Below, piece by piece: positions 34,785-45,900 of a stretch of DNA of 64,000 nucleotides. Position 1 is the first letter of the stretch. Each line of letters begins with the position of its first letter. The stretch is from Sutcliffiella rhizosphaerae. Lineage in GTDB: Bacteria > Bacillota > Bacilli > Bacillales > Bacillaceae_I. The stretch lies in NCBI RefSeq assembly GCF_917563925.1, contig NZ_CAKJTJ010000012.1, positions 1 to 64,000 on the forward strand, given 5' to 3'. A program made the translations under genes and the position numbers. The notes below the pieces were generated by a model. The model did not search any database, had not been told where the DNA came from, and saw nothing but the letters and a program-made list of their open reading frames with translations.

Positions 34785-35642
34785 TTATAATGCTGTAAAA
34801 TCTTCATCTTTGTATTGTGGCGGCTTAGTTATTTTATCTTTATGATAAATGGCGTTAATTTCCCCACCAATTACAAGTGCAAGACCCGTTAAGAACAACC
34901 AAAGCATTAGAATGATCACGCCACCAAGACTACCGTATGTGGCAGAGTAATTTCCAAAATTACTGACATAAAAGGAAAAACCAAAAGATACCAACTGCCA
35001 TATCACCGTTGCTACCATTGCACCAGGTATAAGTTCTTTATAGGTTTTGTCAATGTTAGGTGCAAACCTATACAGACTAGTTATTATCGTCAGTATTAAA
35101 AAGAAAGCAATAATCCATCTAATAACGTTTAATAGTATTGCTGTATTCCCTTCAATTCGTAAAAATGACTCCAGTTGATTTATGATAATTCCGCCAAAAA
35201 CAGGAAGAAAAAAAGCGATAAGGAAGGCGAAAATTAATCCGATGGTTAGTCCAATGGACAGCAGTCTCACAATATAAAATGGCCTATTTTCTTCTACGTT
35301 AAAGGCCGCATTCATTGCACCAATAAATGCATTCATTCCGTTGGAAGCCGACCAAATAGTCCCAAGTATCCCGAATGTCAAAAGACCGCCATTCGGAGTT
35401 TCCAGAAATTCATATATATTAGCTTCAAATACAGCGATAGTTTCCGAAGGCATAATTGTTTGTAGGAATTCAATTGCTTTTTCTGGATCAATATTCAAAT
35501 ATGGAAGAAGTGAAAGACCTAAGAAAAGTAGAGGAAATAATGCGAGCATATAATAGTAAGCCTGTTCAGCTGCAAGTCCAGTTGCCCTGTCTTTTTTCAT
35601 TTCATCCCCTAAACGTTTAGTAAACTTTACGAATCTCTGCAT
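34785..35642 (-). CDS. YihY/BrkB-family membrane protein
   Basis: A 285-residue integral membrane protein with about six helices. DRATGLAAEQAYYYMLALFPLLFLGLSLLPYL at the N-terminus and GALIPGA-like ELIPGAMVATVIWQLVSFGFSFYV, then YGSLGGVIILMLWLFLTGLALVIGGEINA, are the YihY signature. Often mislabelled ribonuclease BN; the real role (transport or envelope) is unsettled. GAAGGAGCG precedes the ATG. Confidence 0.92.
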   Translation of the reverse strand: MQRFVKFTKRLGDEMKKDRATGLAAEQAYYYMLALFPLLFLGLSLLPYLNIDPEKAIEFLQTIMPSETIAVFEANIYEFLETPNGGLLTFGILGTIWSASNGMNAFIGAMNAAFNVEENRPFYIVRLLSIGLTIGLIFAFLIAFFLPVFGGIIINQLESFLRIEGNTAILLNVIRWIIAFFLILTIITSLYRFAPNIDKTYKELIPGAMVATVIWQLVSFGFSFYVSNFGNYSATYGSLGGVIILMLWLFLTGLALVIGGEINAIYHKDKITKPPQYKDEDFTAL

Positions 35643-35658
35643 GCTCGCGCTCCTTTCT

Positions 35659-36528
35659 TCATCTATTGGCTCTTGCTAATGGCATAGTGCAGCAACGAAA
35701 TGAGCCACCTGACTTAATAATTTCTGAAATGTCTACTTCAATTACTTCATATCCTCTCATTCTCAGCTTAGTGTTTATGTCTTTATTACATGGTAAACTG
35801 ATTATTTTCTTGCTTCCTATCGATAACACGTTAGTTCCTAAAGTAAATTGTTCTTCTTTTGTTACTTCAATAAGGTCGTATCGACTAGCAAGATATTGCC
35901 GATCTTCTTCTCTGATACCTTCTGGGAAAATAATGGCTTCATTTGGTGAAATAACATTAAATACACAATCAAGATGTAAATACTCTTTATCAATTAGAAT
36001 TGGGAGAATTTTATAACTTGGAAGCTCCTCTTTCAACACATTTATGGCCTCAATAGTTGTTCTTCCGCTAATTCCAACAAATATCGTACTTCCATCTACT
36101 AACACATCCCCTCCTTCTATACTGTGTTTTGATTGAGGGATAAAACTCGTCTTATTCTCTTGCAACCACTTCCTTAAGATTTCTTCCTCTCCAGACCTGA
36201 TGTCACTTCCCATATGTGAAACAAATACTTTATCACCTAAAGTAAATCCAATATCTCTTGTGAATACCTGCTCTGGAAATTGCTCTTCCGGAGGTAATCC
36301 ATAGACCTTTATCCCATTGATAACTAACGTTTCCACGAACTTCTTATGTTGCTTAACTGCCAACGATTCATCAATATTTTCTTTTGCAAAATGTTTTTGT
36401 GTTTCATTTATGATTTCTTTAATTTTCATATGAATGGGTGAACACACAATTACTTCTTTTAACTCGCTAAATTCATTTGTACAAGTTTTTTTCATCATCG
36501 TACTCTCGGATTCAAGGTTAATGGTCAC
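35659..36528 (-). CDS. Dimethylarginine dimethylaminohydrolase-like amidinotransferase-fold enzyme
   Basis: A 289-residue guanidine-modifying enzyme. FTRDIGFTLGDKVFVSHM, HSIEGGDVLVDGSTIFVGISGRT, LHLDCVFNVISPNEAIIFPEG and the nucleophile region KSGGSFRCCTMPLARANR give the Asp/Glu, His and Cys of the DDAH/arginine deiminase fold. It resembles B. subtilis YkgA. A GTG at 36528 has GGAGG nine bases upstream; ATGs at codons 11 and 12 are alternatives. Products would be citrulline plus an amine. It is not in the arginine operon. Confidence 0.87.
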   Translation of the reverse strand: MTINLESESTMMKKTCTNEFSELKEVIVCSPIHMKIKEIINETQKHFAKENIDESLAVKQHKKFVETLVINGIKVYGLPPEEQFPEQVFTRDIGFTLGDKVFVSHMGSDIRSGEEEILRKWLQENKTSFIPQSKHSIEGGDVLVDGSTIFVGISGRTTIEAINVLKEELPSYKILPILIDKEYLHLDCVFNVISPNEAIIFPEGIREEDRQYLASRYDLIEVTKEEQFTLGTNVLSIGSKKIISLPCNKDINTKLRMRGYEVIEVDISEIIKSGGSFRCCTMPLARANR

Positions 36529-36613
36529 TTTATGGGTCCTCCGTTCATTATGTAAAGTTTAAAGATATATTCCCTTTATCGTGGCTTCTATAAACATGTC
36601 TTTGATGAATATA

Positions 36614-36649
36614 AAAAGCAAATTTAACATTGACATTAAATTTGCTTTT
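36614..36649. terminator. Bidirectional terminator before the CAP-domain gene end
   Basis: AAAAGCAAATTTAA (36614-36627) and TTAAATTTGCTTTT (36636-36649) pair perfectly; it ends the minus-strand CAP gene whose stop is at 36663. Confidence 0.88.
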
Positions 36650-36662
36650 CATTAGTATTAAC

Positions 36663-37535
36663 TTATTTTCCTGTAAACATTTGTGTCCAATAGTTTCCTT
36701 CTTCTACATAACCTACTCCGATATGAGTAAACTGCCCATTAAGGATGTTTTTTCTATGACCTTCACTATTCATCCATGCTTGAACTACTTCCTCTGGAGA
36801 ACGCTGTCCCATTGCGATATTCTCACCCGCCGTGTTATAGGAAATACCATAGTCCCTCATCATATCAAACGGAGATCCGTGAGTCGGACTCGTATGAGAG
36901 AAGTAATTGTTCTGTTGCATATCTTTTGATTTGTCACGGGCAACATTGCTTAATGAAGCGTCTGCTTTAAGATCAGACAAACCATTCTTTCTGCGTTCTG
37001 CATTTGTTAGCTCGATAACTTTTTGTTCTGTTTCTGAAATTCCTTCAGTTGTTTCTGCTTGCTGCTGGTTATTATTTTTTGCTTGTTCATTATTCCGTGG
37101 TGCGGCCTGACCAGCTTCTGGTTGCCCTTGAGGAGCTGCACCCGGCTGACCTTGAGGAGCTCTTTCTGGTTGGCCTTGAGGAGCCCCTTGTTGATATTTA
37201 TAAATAGCAAAAGGACCTTCCTGCTGGAATTGTTGAACATGTGGAAATTTTTCACTAGGAATTGTCGTGCTAAATGAATTCTGATCAATTGTAATGTAAC
37301 CGTTATTGATTTCTTGAATATCTGCACTTCCATTTTGAGCAGTATTAAATCCTACATTGGTAATACCGTTTTGATCATTCAGTCTATCTCGATTAAACAA
37401 TCCCCTTTGATTGTCTCTGTCATTAAAAGCTGTATTACGATTATTTAAATTATCCTGAGTCGTACCGTAATTACAGCCGACTAGCAAAGATAATGAAAAA
37501 GCAATAATTGTCGTGATTTTTAATATCTTTTTCAT
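36663..37535 (-). CDS. CAP/SCP-domain lipoprotein (YkwD-like)
   Basis: A 290-residue exported protein. MKKILKITTIIAFSLSLLVG then C at position 21 is a lipoprotein signal. A low-complexity linker has three near-identical APQGQPxx repeats (residues about 112-145) and an Asn/Gln-rich stretch. Residues about 165-290 form the CAP domain: LTNAERRKNGLSDLKAD, YFSHTSPTHGSPFDMM, GENIAMGQRSPEEVVQAWMNSEGHRKNIL and HIGVGYVEEGNYWTQMF. The His/Glu pairs of the CAP cavity are present. AAGGAGATG precedes the ATG. Spore or envelope role suspected from homologs. Confidence 0.9.
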   Translation of the reverse strand: MKKILKITTIIAFSLSLLVGCNYGTTQDNLNNRNTAFNDRDNQRGLFNRDRLNDQNGITNVGFNTAQNGSADIQEINNGYITIDQNSFSTTIPSEKFPHVQQFQQEGPFAIYKYQQGAPQGQPERAPQGQPGAAPQGQPEAGQAAPRNNEQAKNNNQQQAETTEGISETEQKVIELTNAERRKNGLSDLKADASLSNVARDKSKDMQQNNYFSHTSPTHGSPFDMMRDYGISYNTAGENIAMGQRSPEEVVQAWMNSEGHRKNILNGQFTHIGVGYVEEGNYWTQMFTGK

Positions 37536-37638
37536 GATACATCTCCTTTTTTGTGGTTAATACCTCTTTAGTTTTACTTTTCTTATGAAAACTATAAATG
37601 GTAAAAACCTCAAAAAGGACATATTACTGGAATTGTCT

Positions 37639-38595
37639 TTATTTTAGAAGCTTCTCAAGGGTCTTTTGAATGTTGAATCCATCATTAAAATCAACAAGAT
37701 GAGCATCCTGCATTTGCATTTTTTTAACAAACTCACTGACTAAATTAGAGGTTTCTGGCATCATTTCATTTTCCATTAGTTCATTCCATTCTCCCCCTAA
37801 TTGAGCAATGTAAATTTTTCGCCAATTAATAAGTGAAAGACTAGATTTTTCACCATGTATAGTAAATGCTATTTCTTCTTTTTCTGCCTGACCACTAATG
37901 CCATCCATTAATACCTTGATACCATTTTCTAATTCAATTGTTGCGATAAGCCCAGTTTCACATAGCTCTGGATCTATCGGATAGTCAACGTGACTCGTTA
38001 CTTTAATGACAGTTCCGAAGAAGTAGGTAATTAATTGCAAATAATGTGGGGATATTTCTCTAATAAACCCACCTTGTTTTCTAGAGCTTATCCAATTTGT
38101 TTGCTGCCAAGGACGTGGCCATTGATGAAAATGCATTTTCAATGTAACTCGTTTTATCTCTCCAAAATATCCGTTTTCTATCATGTTTTTAATCGTTGCA
38201 AACCCTTTTTCATATACTAAGGGGAAATGAATAGCATGTACTAACTTTTTTTCCTCCACTATTTTGAGCATATCCTCAGCCTCTTCTAAAGAATTTGCTA
38301 GTGGTTTTTCACAAAGGATATGTTTATTATGCTTGGCAGCTGCTAAAACTACTTGATGATGATAGGCTGGCGGCACAGCAACATATACGAAATCAATATC
38401 TTCTAGTTCTAAAAGTTCGTTATAATTTGTAAATTGGTCGGCATCCTCACACTCCAAAGCCGTTATCTTTAACAAATCTTGATTGGTATCACATACTGCT
38501 CTAATTTTTATATTCTCATTCTTTTTGAATTGAGAAATTAAGCGCTGACCAACAACACCAAGGCCAACAATCCCCACATTGAATACTTGTTTCAT
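37639..38595 (-). CDS. Gfo/Idh/MocA-family oxidoreductase
   Basis: A 318-residue NAD(P)-dependent dehydrogenase. VGIVGLGVVGQRLISQF is the dinucleotide-binding loop, VYVAVPPAYHHQVVLAAAKHNKHILCEKPLANSLEEAEDM the EKP motif with the conserved Lys, and GGFIREISPHYLQLITYFFG the His-containing active-site helix. GGGAGATAAACG precedes the ATG. Substrate unknown (sugar, inositol or similar). Confidence 0.9.
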   Translation of the reverse strand: MKQVFNVGIVGLGVVGQRLISQFKKNENIKIRAVCDTNQDLLKITALECEDADQFTNYNELLELEDIDFVYVAVPPAYHHQVVLAAAKHNKHILCEKPLANSLEEAEDMLKIVEEKKLVHAIHFPLVYEKGFATIKNMIENGYFGEIKRVTLKMHFHQWPRPWQQTNWISSRKQGGFIREISPHYLQLITYFFGTVIKVTSHVDYPIDPELCETGLIATIELENGIKVLMDGISGQAEKEEIAFTIHGEKSSLSLINWRKIYIAQLGGEWNELMENEMMPETSNLVSEFVKKMQMQDAHLVDFNDGFNIQKTLEKLLK

Positions 38596-38682
38596 CGTTT
38601 ATCTCCCTTTTATCGGACAGCTTCTTTTTATATGCTGACCTAACCCTATTCGCATTAATTTATTGTCTCATTAGTAAGCCGT

Positions 38683-39204
38683 TTAATTACTTAAAACCTT
38701 AATAAACTCTCTCATATAATCAGGCAGATCAGGTGGACGGCGACTTGAAACGATATTCCCATCAACCACAACTGCTTCATTGACCCATTCTGCACCTGCG
38801 TTTATCATGTCGTCTTTTATACCTGGTGTACTTGTAACCCGTTTTCCTTCAAGTATTTTGGCAGAAATTAATACCCAACCAGCATGGCAAATCTGTCCGA
38901 TAGGTTTTTTCTGCCCATTCATTTTCTGGATCATTTCTACTATTTCCTCATATCGACGAAGTTTATCTGGTGACCATCCTCCTGGAACGAGAATCGCGTC
39001 ATAATCATCAGGATTGGCATCAAGAAAGGATATGTCTGATACTATTGGGACTCCATATTTTCCGATATACGTAGTATTTGCTTTTTCCCCTGCAATTATT
39101 ACTACTGCCCCTTCCTCTCTTAATCGAAGAACAGGATACCATAACTCCAAATCTTCAAAATCTTCACTCACTAGCTGTATTACTTTTTTATTATGTATTG
39201 TCAT
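38683..39204 (-). CDS. DJ-1/PfpI-family protein (YfkM-like)
   Basis: A 173-residue protein of the PfpI/general stress protein 18 type. DYDAILVPGGWSPDKLRRY holds the oxyanion Glu region, and QICHAGWVLISA the nucleophile Cys in its elbow. RPPDLPDYMREFIKVL ends the fold. Such proteins act as deglycases, chaperones or peptidases under stress. Its AAGGAGGG binding site lies in the 3' arm of a hairpin that also looks like the terminator of the arg operon, which may limit its expression. Confidence 0.9.
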   Translation of the reverse strand: MTIHNKKVIQLVSEDFEDLELWYPVLRLREEGAVVIIAGEKANTTYIGKYGVPIVSDISFLDANPDDYDAILVPGGWSPDKLRRYEEIVEMIQKMNGQKKPIGQICHAGWVLISAKILEGKRVTSTPGIKDDMINAGAEWVNEAVVVDGNIVSSRRPPDLPDYMREFIKVLSN

Positions 39205-39249
39205 AAAAAAATCCCTCCTTCACGTTATATACGTATATTGTGAAGGAGG
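39204..39249 (-). promoter_or_regulatory. Hairpin combining arg-operon terminator and DJ-1 ribosome binding site
   Basis: CCTCCTTCAC (39214-39223) and GTGAAGGAGG (39240-39249) are perfect complements. On the minus strand the second arm holds the AAGGAGGG site and is followed by GATTTTTTT and then the ATG. The loop contains the palindrome ATATACGTATAT. The same structure could end arg transcription and hide the ribosome binding site. Confidence 0.6.
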
Positions 39250-39279
39250 TGGGCTGTATTTGCAAATTGAATATTTGAA

Positions 39280-40650
39280 TTAGATAAAAGATTCAGCTAG
39301 CTGGATTTGTTGTTCAACTTGTTCAAATGAAGTCCCTCCCTCACTTACACGTGCCTGAACAACTTGTTTTGGAAGAAGGATTTGAAAAATATCTTCAGAA
39401 AAATATGGAGAAAATTGAGTATATTCTTCTAGCGAAAGGTCCAAAAGGAACTTATCATTATTTATTGCATGTAAAACAATTTTTCCAATGATTTCATGGG
39501 CTTGACGGAATGGCAGCCCTTTTGTTACGAGATAATCTGCAATATCTGTTGCATTAGAAAAATCTTGTGAAACAGCACTATACATATTCTCTTGTTTTAC
39601 TATCATTGTTTCAATCATCGGCGCTAGCAACCTTAATGTGCCATCCAATGTTTTCACTGTGTCAAACATGCCTTCTTTATCTTCCTGCATGTCTTTGTTA
39701 TAGGTAAGGGGAAGCCCTTTAAGAACAGTAAGCAGTCCCATTAAATTCCCGTAAACTCTGCCAGTCTTTGCTCTAAGTAGCTCTGGAACATCAGGATTTT
39801 TCTTTTGCGGCATAATGCTAGAGCCTGTACAGAACGAGTCATCTAGCTCAATAAATCTGAATTCTTGGCTCGACCATATAACTAACTCCTCTGACAATCG
39901 GGAAATATGTGTCATAATTAAAGATGCATGGGAGAGGAACTCAACGATGAAATCTCTATCACTGACTGCATCCATGCTATTAGGATATACCATCTCAAAC
40001 CCTAAGATCGCCGCAGTTTGCTTTCTATCGATTGGAAATGTTGTACCAGCAAGTGCTCCTGCTCCTAGTGGAGACCAATTGATTCTTTTTAAACTATCTT
40101 GCAACCGACCTTTATCTCGTTCTAGCATCCAAAAATATGCCATTAAGTGATGTGCAAAAGATACCGGTTGTGCACGCTGCAAATGTGTATAGCCTGGCAA
40201 GATAGTATGTACATTTTCTTTTGACTTGGCTAGAATTGACTTTTGTATGTCAACTATTAGATTTATGATAGTTTCAGTTTGTTTTTTTAGATAAAGATGC
40301 ATATCCGTTGCAACTTGATCATTACGACTTCTCCCAGTATGTAATTTGCCGCCAACTGTCCCTATTTCATCAATTAGTAGTTTTTCGATATTCATATGAA
40401 TGTCTTCGTGAATCACCGAGAATTCCACTTCACCAGCATTAATTTTCTTTTTAATTGAAAGTAGGCCATTTTGAATGACATGAACATCTTCAAGTGGAAT
40501 TATTCCACAATCACCAAGCATTTTTACATGAGCCAAACTTCCTTGGATGTCTTCCATTGCAAGTTCTTTATCAAATTCGATTGATGCAGTAAATTCTTCA
40601 ACTAACTTATCGGTTGCTTTCGTAAATCTTCCGCCCCATAGTTTCGACAT
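39280..40650 (-). CDS. argH: Argininosuccinate lyase
   Basis: A 456-residue fumarase-superfamily enzyme that releases arginine and fumarate, the last step of the pathway. [59 protein letters not shown] and the signature [18 protein letters not shown] are present. AAAGGAGAA overlaps the argG stop and precedes the ATG at 40650; the longer open frame is an artefact. It is the last gene of the cluster. Confidence 0.97.
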   Translation of the reverse strand: MSKLWGGRFTKATDKLVEEFTASIEFDKELAMEDIQGSLAHVKMLGDCGIIPLEDVHVIQNGLLSIKKKINAGEVEFSVIHEDIHMNIEKLLIDEIGTVGGKLHTGRSRNDQVATDMHLYLKKQTETIINLIVDIQKSILAKSKENVHTILPGYTHLQRAQPVSFAHHLMAYFWMLERDKGRLQDSLKRINWSPLGAGALAGTTFPIDRKQTAAILGFEMVYPNSMDAVSDRDFIVEFLSHASLIMTHISRLSEELVIWSSQEFRFIELDDSFCTGSSIMPQKKNPDVPELLRAKTGRVYGNLMGLLTVLKGLPLTYNKDMQEDKEGMFDTVKTLDGTLRLLAPMIETMIVKQENMYSAVSQDFSNATDIADYLVTKGLPFRQAHEIIGKIVLHAINNDKFLLDLSLEEYTQFSPYFSEDIFQILLPKQVVQARVSEGGTSFEQVEQQIQLAESFI

Positions 40651-40663
40651 GTTGTATTCTCCT

Positions 40664-41875
40664 TTAAAGAGTGATTTTTTGCTTGGAATGAATTTCTGAG
40701 TAGACCTTTGTTGGTAAGCCCCAAAGCTTGATAAATCCAACTGCAGCTTGATGATCAAACATATCGCCTTTGGAATAGGTAGCAAGCTCCTCGTTATAAA
40801 GGCTGTTTTCTGATTGGCGACCGACCACGGTATGGTTTCCTTTTTGCAGTTTAACGCGAATTTTACCACTTACATCTTTTTGGGTTTCTTCTATAAAAGC
40901 AGCTAATGCTTTTACTAAAGGAGAAAACCATAGCCCTTCATATATGACTTTTGCCATTTGGGCATCAACGGTTGTCTTGAACTGAGTGACTTCTCTAGGC
41001 AGCGTTAATAATTCCAATTCTTTATGGGCATTTATTAAAATAAGAGCAGCTGGATTTTCATACACTTCACGAGATTTTATCCCTACTAGACGATTTTCGA
41101 TATGGTCAATTCTTCCAACTCCGTGTTTACCACCAAGTACATTTAGTTCTTCTATTAAATCCACTAATTCCATTGGTTTATCGTCTAGTGCAACTGGTAC
41201 TCCCCCATGAAAGGTAATTTCCACATATTGTGGCTCATCTGGTGTTAATTCAATCGGATTCGTCCAGTCAAAAGCTGCCTCTGGTGCTTCATTCCAAGGG
41301 TTTTCTAAAACTCCAGCCTCACATGCTCTCCCCCAGATATTGGCGTCAATGGAAAATGGATTTTCTAAGTTTACCGGAATTGGAATATTATGTTCTACTG
41401 CATAGGCAATTTCTTCATCTCGAGTCATTCCCCATTCACGGACTGGGGCTATTACTTTTAAATGAGGATTTAGTGCTTGAATAGACACTTCAAAACGCAC
41501 CTGATCATTTCCTTTTCCAGTACAACCGTGTGCAACAGCCACAGCACCTTCTTGTTCTGCAACTTCCACAAGTAATTTAGAAATTAATGGTCGAGATAAT
41601 GCTGAGGATAGTGGATACTTCCCTTCATACATAGCATTTGATTTAAGTGCTGGTACTATATATTCTTTAGCAAGGAGTTCCTTTGCATCGATCATAATTG
41701 CTTTTATGGCACCAACATCAAGTGCCTTTTGCTTGATGGATTCTAAATCTTTTCCTTCTCCCACATCCAACCCTAGAGCGATAACGTCATACCCATATTT
41801 TTCTTGAAGCCATTTAACAGATACAGAGGTGTCAAGGCCTCCAGAATACGCTAAGACAACTTTCTCTTTAGTCAT
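40664..41875 (-). CDS. argG: Argininosuccinate synthase
   Basis: A 403-residue ATP pyrophosphatase-type enzyme joining citrulline and aspartate. [18 protein letters not shown] is the PP-loop, and [36 protein letters not shown] are conserved. AGGAGGATG precedes the ATG at 41875. It lies 68 bases after argF with an ARG-box-like site between, so argGH may have its own promoter as well as read-through. Confidence 0.97.
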   Translation of the reverse strand: MTKEKVVLAYSGGLDTSVSVKWLQEKYGYDVIALGLDVGEGKDLESIKQKALDVGAIKAIMIDAKELLAKEYIVPALKSNAMYEGKYPLSSALSRPLISKLLVEVAEQEGAVAVAHGCTGKGNDQVRFEVSIQALNPHLKVIAPVREWGMTRDEEIAYAVEHNIPIPVNLENPFSIDANIWGRACEAGVLENPWNEAPEAAFDWTNPIELTPDEPQYVEITFHGGVPVALDDKPMELVDLIEELNVLGGKHGVGRIDHIENRLVGIKSREVYENPAALILINAHKELELLTLPREVTQFKTTVDAQMAKVIYEGLWFSPLVKALAAFIEETQKDVSGKIRVKLQKGNHTVVGRQSENSLYNEELATYSKGDMFDHQAAVGFIKLWGLPTKVYSEIHSKQKITL

Positions 41876-41909
41876 TTCTTCATCCTCCTACAGTATAAAA
41901 ATCTAAGTT

Positions 41910-41927
41910 GTTGTATTTTTATTCATA
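41910..41927 (-). promoter_or_regulatory. ARG box (AhrC/ArgR site) before argG
   Basis: On the minus strand TATGAATAAAAATACAAC agrees at 15 of 18 positions with the B. subtilis box CATGAATAAAAATKCAAK. It sits about 35 bases before the argG start. Confidence 0.75.
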
Positions 41928-41943
41928 AATTTGTAAAAAAAAA

Positions 41944-42918
41944 TTAACTTCCCATTAATGCTTTTAATACGGCCTTTTGAGCATGAAGGCGATTTTCTGC
42001 TTCGTCTAAAACAACAGAATGAGGGCCATCTAGAATTTCGGCAGTTACTTCTTCTTCCCTATGAGCTGGTAAACAATGAAGAAAAATAAAATCATGTTTT
42101 GCATGTTTACAAAGAGCTTTGTTTACTTGGTATGGCGCTAAAGTGGCCAACCTTTCTTCCATTTCTTCTTCCTGCCCCATACTAGTCCAGACATCCGTAA
42201 CAACCACATCAGCATTCGTAATCATTTCCTGTGGGGATGTTCCAATTTGAATGACAGCACCGGTTTTTTTTGCAATCTTTCTTGCATTTTCAAGAATTAA
42301 CTTATCAGGCTGATAATTGTCAGGACAAGCAATCGAAATATTCGTGCCTACCAATACTGCTCCCTCTATTAAGGAATGACACATATTATTACTCGCATCT
42401 CCCAAATAACATAACTTCAAACCTTTCAAATTTCCTTTCTTTTCTTTTATTGTCAAAAGATCAGCAAGAACTTGTGCAGGGTGGTGAAGATCTGTTAGAC
42501 CATTAATAATAGGAACACTTGCTTGATCAGCAAATTCTTCAAGTATTTCATGCCCATAGGTCCTAATCATCATCCCATCTACATATCTAGATAATACTTT
42601 GGATGTATCTGTTGGAGATTCTCCCCGTCCGAGCTGAATATCATTTGAGCTTAAAAACATCGCGTTTCCACCTAGCTGTAGCATTCCAACTTCGAAGGAA
42701 ACTCTCGTACGTGTGGATGATTTTTCAAAGAGCATCGCAAGCACTTTTCCTTTTAGATATGGATGAGGTATTCCTTCTTTTTGATATTTTTTTAATTTAC
42801 TAGCTTCATCCAACAAGTAATGAATATCATTTGTTGTAAAAGACCCCAACGTCAAGAAATGAGATTGACTTAGCTGATTGGTATCATTTGTTGGTTCCCA
42901 TTTTAGTACATTTTGCAT
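41944..42918 (-). CDS. argF: Ornithine carbamoyltransferase (anabolic)
   Basis: A 324-residue enzyme making citrulline. The carbamoyl-phosphate loop FEKSSTRTRVSFEVGM, the HPAQVLADLLTI motif and the ornithine signature HCLPAHREEEV are all present. Its ATG at 42918 overlaps the carB end by 16 bases with GGAGGTTG upstream, giving tight coupling with its carbamoyl-phosphate source. Confidence 0.97.
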   Translation of the reverse strand: MQNVLKWEPTNDTNQLSQSHFLTLGSFTTNDIHYLLDEASKLKKYQKEGIPHPYLKGKVLAMLFEKSSTRTRVSFEVGMLQLGGNAMFLSSNDIQLGRGESPTDTSKVLSRYVDGMMIRTYGHEILEEFADQASVPIINGLTDLHHPAQVLADLLTIKEKKGNLKGLKLCYLGDASNNMCHSLIEGAVLVGTNISIACPDNYQPDKLILENARKIAKKTGAVIQIGTSPQEMITNADVVVTDVWTSMGQEEEMEERLATLAPYQVNKALCKHAKHDFIFLHCLPAHREEEVTAEILDGPHSVVLDEAENRLHAQKAVLKALMGS

Positions 42919-45900
42919 AAATATTCAACCTCCCTATTTCCTTTTTTCAAATAATCCGTTATGGTAAGGTATTCCATTTTGTTGTTTTCTTGTATTGTTA
43001 ATGCCTTAGAAACAGTATCTAAATGAGTAAACGTTTTTATTCCGTGTTTTAAAAATAAGGCTCGTAGTTTAGCACCATTACGACTATGATCTCGTCCTCT
43101 AGTTGGAATAATTATAGCAGCTGTATATTCTTCGGTTTGCAAGTATTCATGTGTTTCGCATTGTGATAATGCTTTTGCTGGGATTCCAATACTATTAATG
43201 AAAGCTGCAGTTCCATTTGTTGCCTGAATCGTAAAACCCAATCTATGCAATTCAGTAAAAATCGGAATAGCGTGTTGTTTTTCACGATCAGTAACGGAAC
43301 AAAAAATTATTTTTTTCTCTCCTATTTTTGTAAAAGGGTTATTATCCCTACTGAAAAGTGCTTTGTGAAGGGCCACGTCAAAAGTTGTTCCCATACCAAT
43401 AACTTCACCAGTGGATTTCATCTCAGGTCCTAATGAATGATCCACATCTTTTAATTTGGCAGCTGAAAAAACTGGTGATTTAACTGTCCAAAAGTTCGGT
43501 TCGGATAACAAACCGGTATTAGTAAGTTTCTCTTTCAATTGTACGCCAACAGCCAGTTCTATCATGGGAATACCTGTCACTTTGCTAACAATAGGGAGAG
43601 TTCTTGAAGCTCTTGGATTTACTTCAAGAACGAAAACCTCTTCTTCTGAAATAACAAATTGAATGTTTGCAACTCCGATAATTTGTGCTGTTGTACTTAT
43701 TGTTTTTGTATATTCAAGCAGTTTTTGTTTAAGTTGCTCAGATAATGTAACAGGCGGAAAAACAGCAATGCTGTCACCTGAATGAACCCCTGCTCTTTCA
43801 ATATGTTCAAATATTGCCGGGATCACGATTTCTTCACCGTCTGAAATGACATCTAATTCACATTCAAGGCCAGGAATGAATTGGTCGACTAATAATGGCC
43901 AAATACTTTCATTATTAGCCTGTGATTGAATAAATGCGTTCAGGTCATCTTCATCATAAAGAGTAAACATGGATTGTCCTCCTATTACATACGATGGACG
44001 GACAAGGACCGGTAGACCAAGATCCATAGCAGCACTCTTTAATTCTAGTGGTGATTCTATCGTAATTCCCTTTATATGGGGTATTTCCGCTCCTTCGAGC
44101 ATTTTATAAAAACGTCCTCTTTCCTCTAACATATCAATGGAATCCATTTTTGTTCCTGCAAGATTTACCCCTGCTTTGTGTAGTCCTTCTGCTAGATTTA
44201 TAGCTGTTTGCCCCCCAAATTGGTTGAAAACAAGGTCCACTTTTTCCTTTTGGATTATTGGGAGAATATCTTCACATGTTATCGGTTCGAAATAAAGTTT
44301 ATCTGCCACCGAGAAATCAGTGCTAACCGTTTCAGGATTATTGTTTACAACTATCGTTTCATAGCCGGCTTTCTTCAAAGCCTGAACCGCATGTACAGAA
44401 CAGTAATCGAATTCAATTCCTTGACCTATACGAATTGGACCAGATCCTATAACAAGTGCTTTTTTATTTGTACTTACCTTTACTTCATCGTATCCGTTAA
44501 AGGTCGAGTAATAATAAGGGGTAATCGCATCAAATTCTGCTGCGCATGTGTCCACTAATTTATAGGAAGGAAAAATTTGATTTGCTTGTAACACTTTTGA
44601 AAGTTCTACTTCTTTACATTGTAAAAGAGAGCTTAGTCTTTTATTGCTGATATTGTACTTTTTTGCCATTAATAATAGTTCAATGGGCAGATTTCCCAAT
44701 CGATACGTTTGGATGACATTTTCCAATTTTACGATATTGTTTATTTTGTGAAGAAACCACTTGTCTATGGATGTTATCTCATGGAGTTCCTGAACCGACA
44801 TCTCTTTTTTCAGTGCTTGAGCAAGTCCAAATAATCGTAAATGAGTTGGAGTTGTAATAAACTTCATCCAATCTTGTTTCGTTAATTTATCTAGGCCGGG
44901 ATGAACAACTGTTTCTAATTTCATTTCTAATGAACGAATTCCTTTGTTTAAAGCCCCTTCAAATGATCGGTCGATCGCAAGTACTTCCCCAGTTGCTTTC
45001 ATTTGTGTGCTTAAACTTTGATCTGCCTCTGGAAATTTATCAAATGGAAATCGAGGTAATTTCACTACCACATAATCCAAAGCAGGCTCAAAGGATGCAA
45101 ATGTGTTTCCTGTAATTGGATTCGGTATTTCATCCAGGTTGTATCCTATTGCACACTTAGCTGCAATTCTTGCAATGGGATAACCCGTCGCCTTTGAAGC
45201 AAGTGCAGATGATCTACTAACTCGCGGATTGACCTCTATTATGTAGTAATCATCTGATTGAGGATCCATGGCAAATTGGATATTACAGCCTCCAATTATT
45301 TTCAAACTACGAATAATGTGAAGAGAAGCATTTCTTAATAGCTGATATTGTCTGTCTGTCAATGTCTGAGATGGGGCAACCACGATGGAATCACCGGTAT
45401 GAACTCCGACTGGATCGAGATTCTCCATGTTACAAACGATAATACATGTATCATTGTCATCCCGCATTACTTCATATTCAATCTCTTTCCAGCCTTTGAT
45501 GCTCTTTTCAACAAGTACTTGATGAATTGGGCTAAGGTAGAGGCCTTTACGTAACAACGCATCAAATTCTTCATCGTTGTAAGCAAAGCCACCTCCTTCA
45601 CCACCAAGTGTGTATGCAGGTCTGATAATTACAGGATAGCCAATTTCTTTTACAAACTTTTTGCCGTCTTCCACTTGATTAATTATTTTTGATTCTGGGA
45701 TGGGTTCCTGTAATTCCATCATTAGCTTACGGAATTTTTCCCTATCTTCTCCTTGTTCAATGGAAGAAACAGAGGTCCCTAATACTTTAACATTATATCT
45801 ATCTAGGATTCCTTCATGATGTAAGGAGACAATTAGGTTTAATGCCGTCTGACCACCTAAGGTGCCGATAATACCGTCCGGACGTTCTTTTTTAATCACC

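Noticed and set aside
34785-35642. YihY protein as ribonuclease BN
   Set aside because: This is a historic misnaming. The protein is an integral membrane protein with no nuclease motif.
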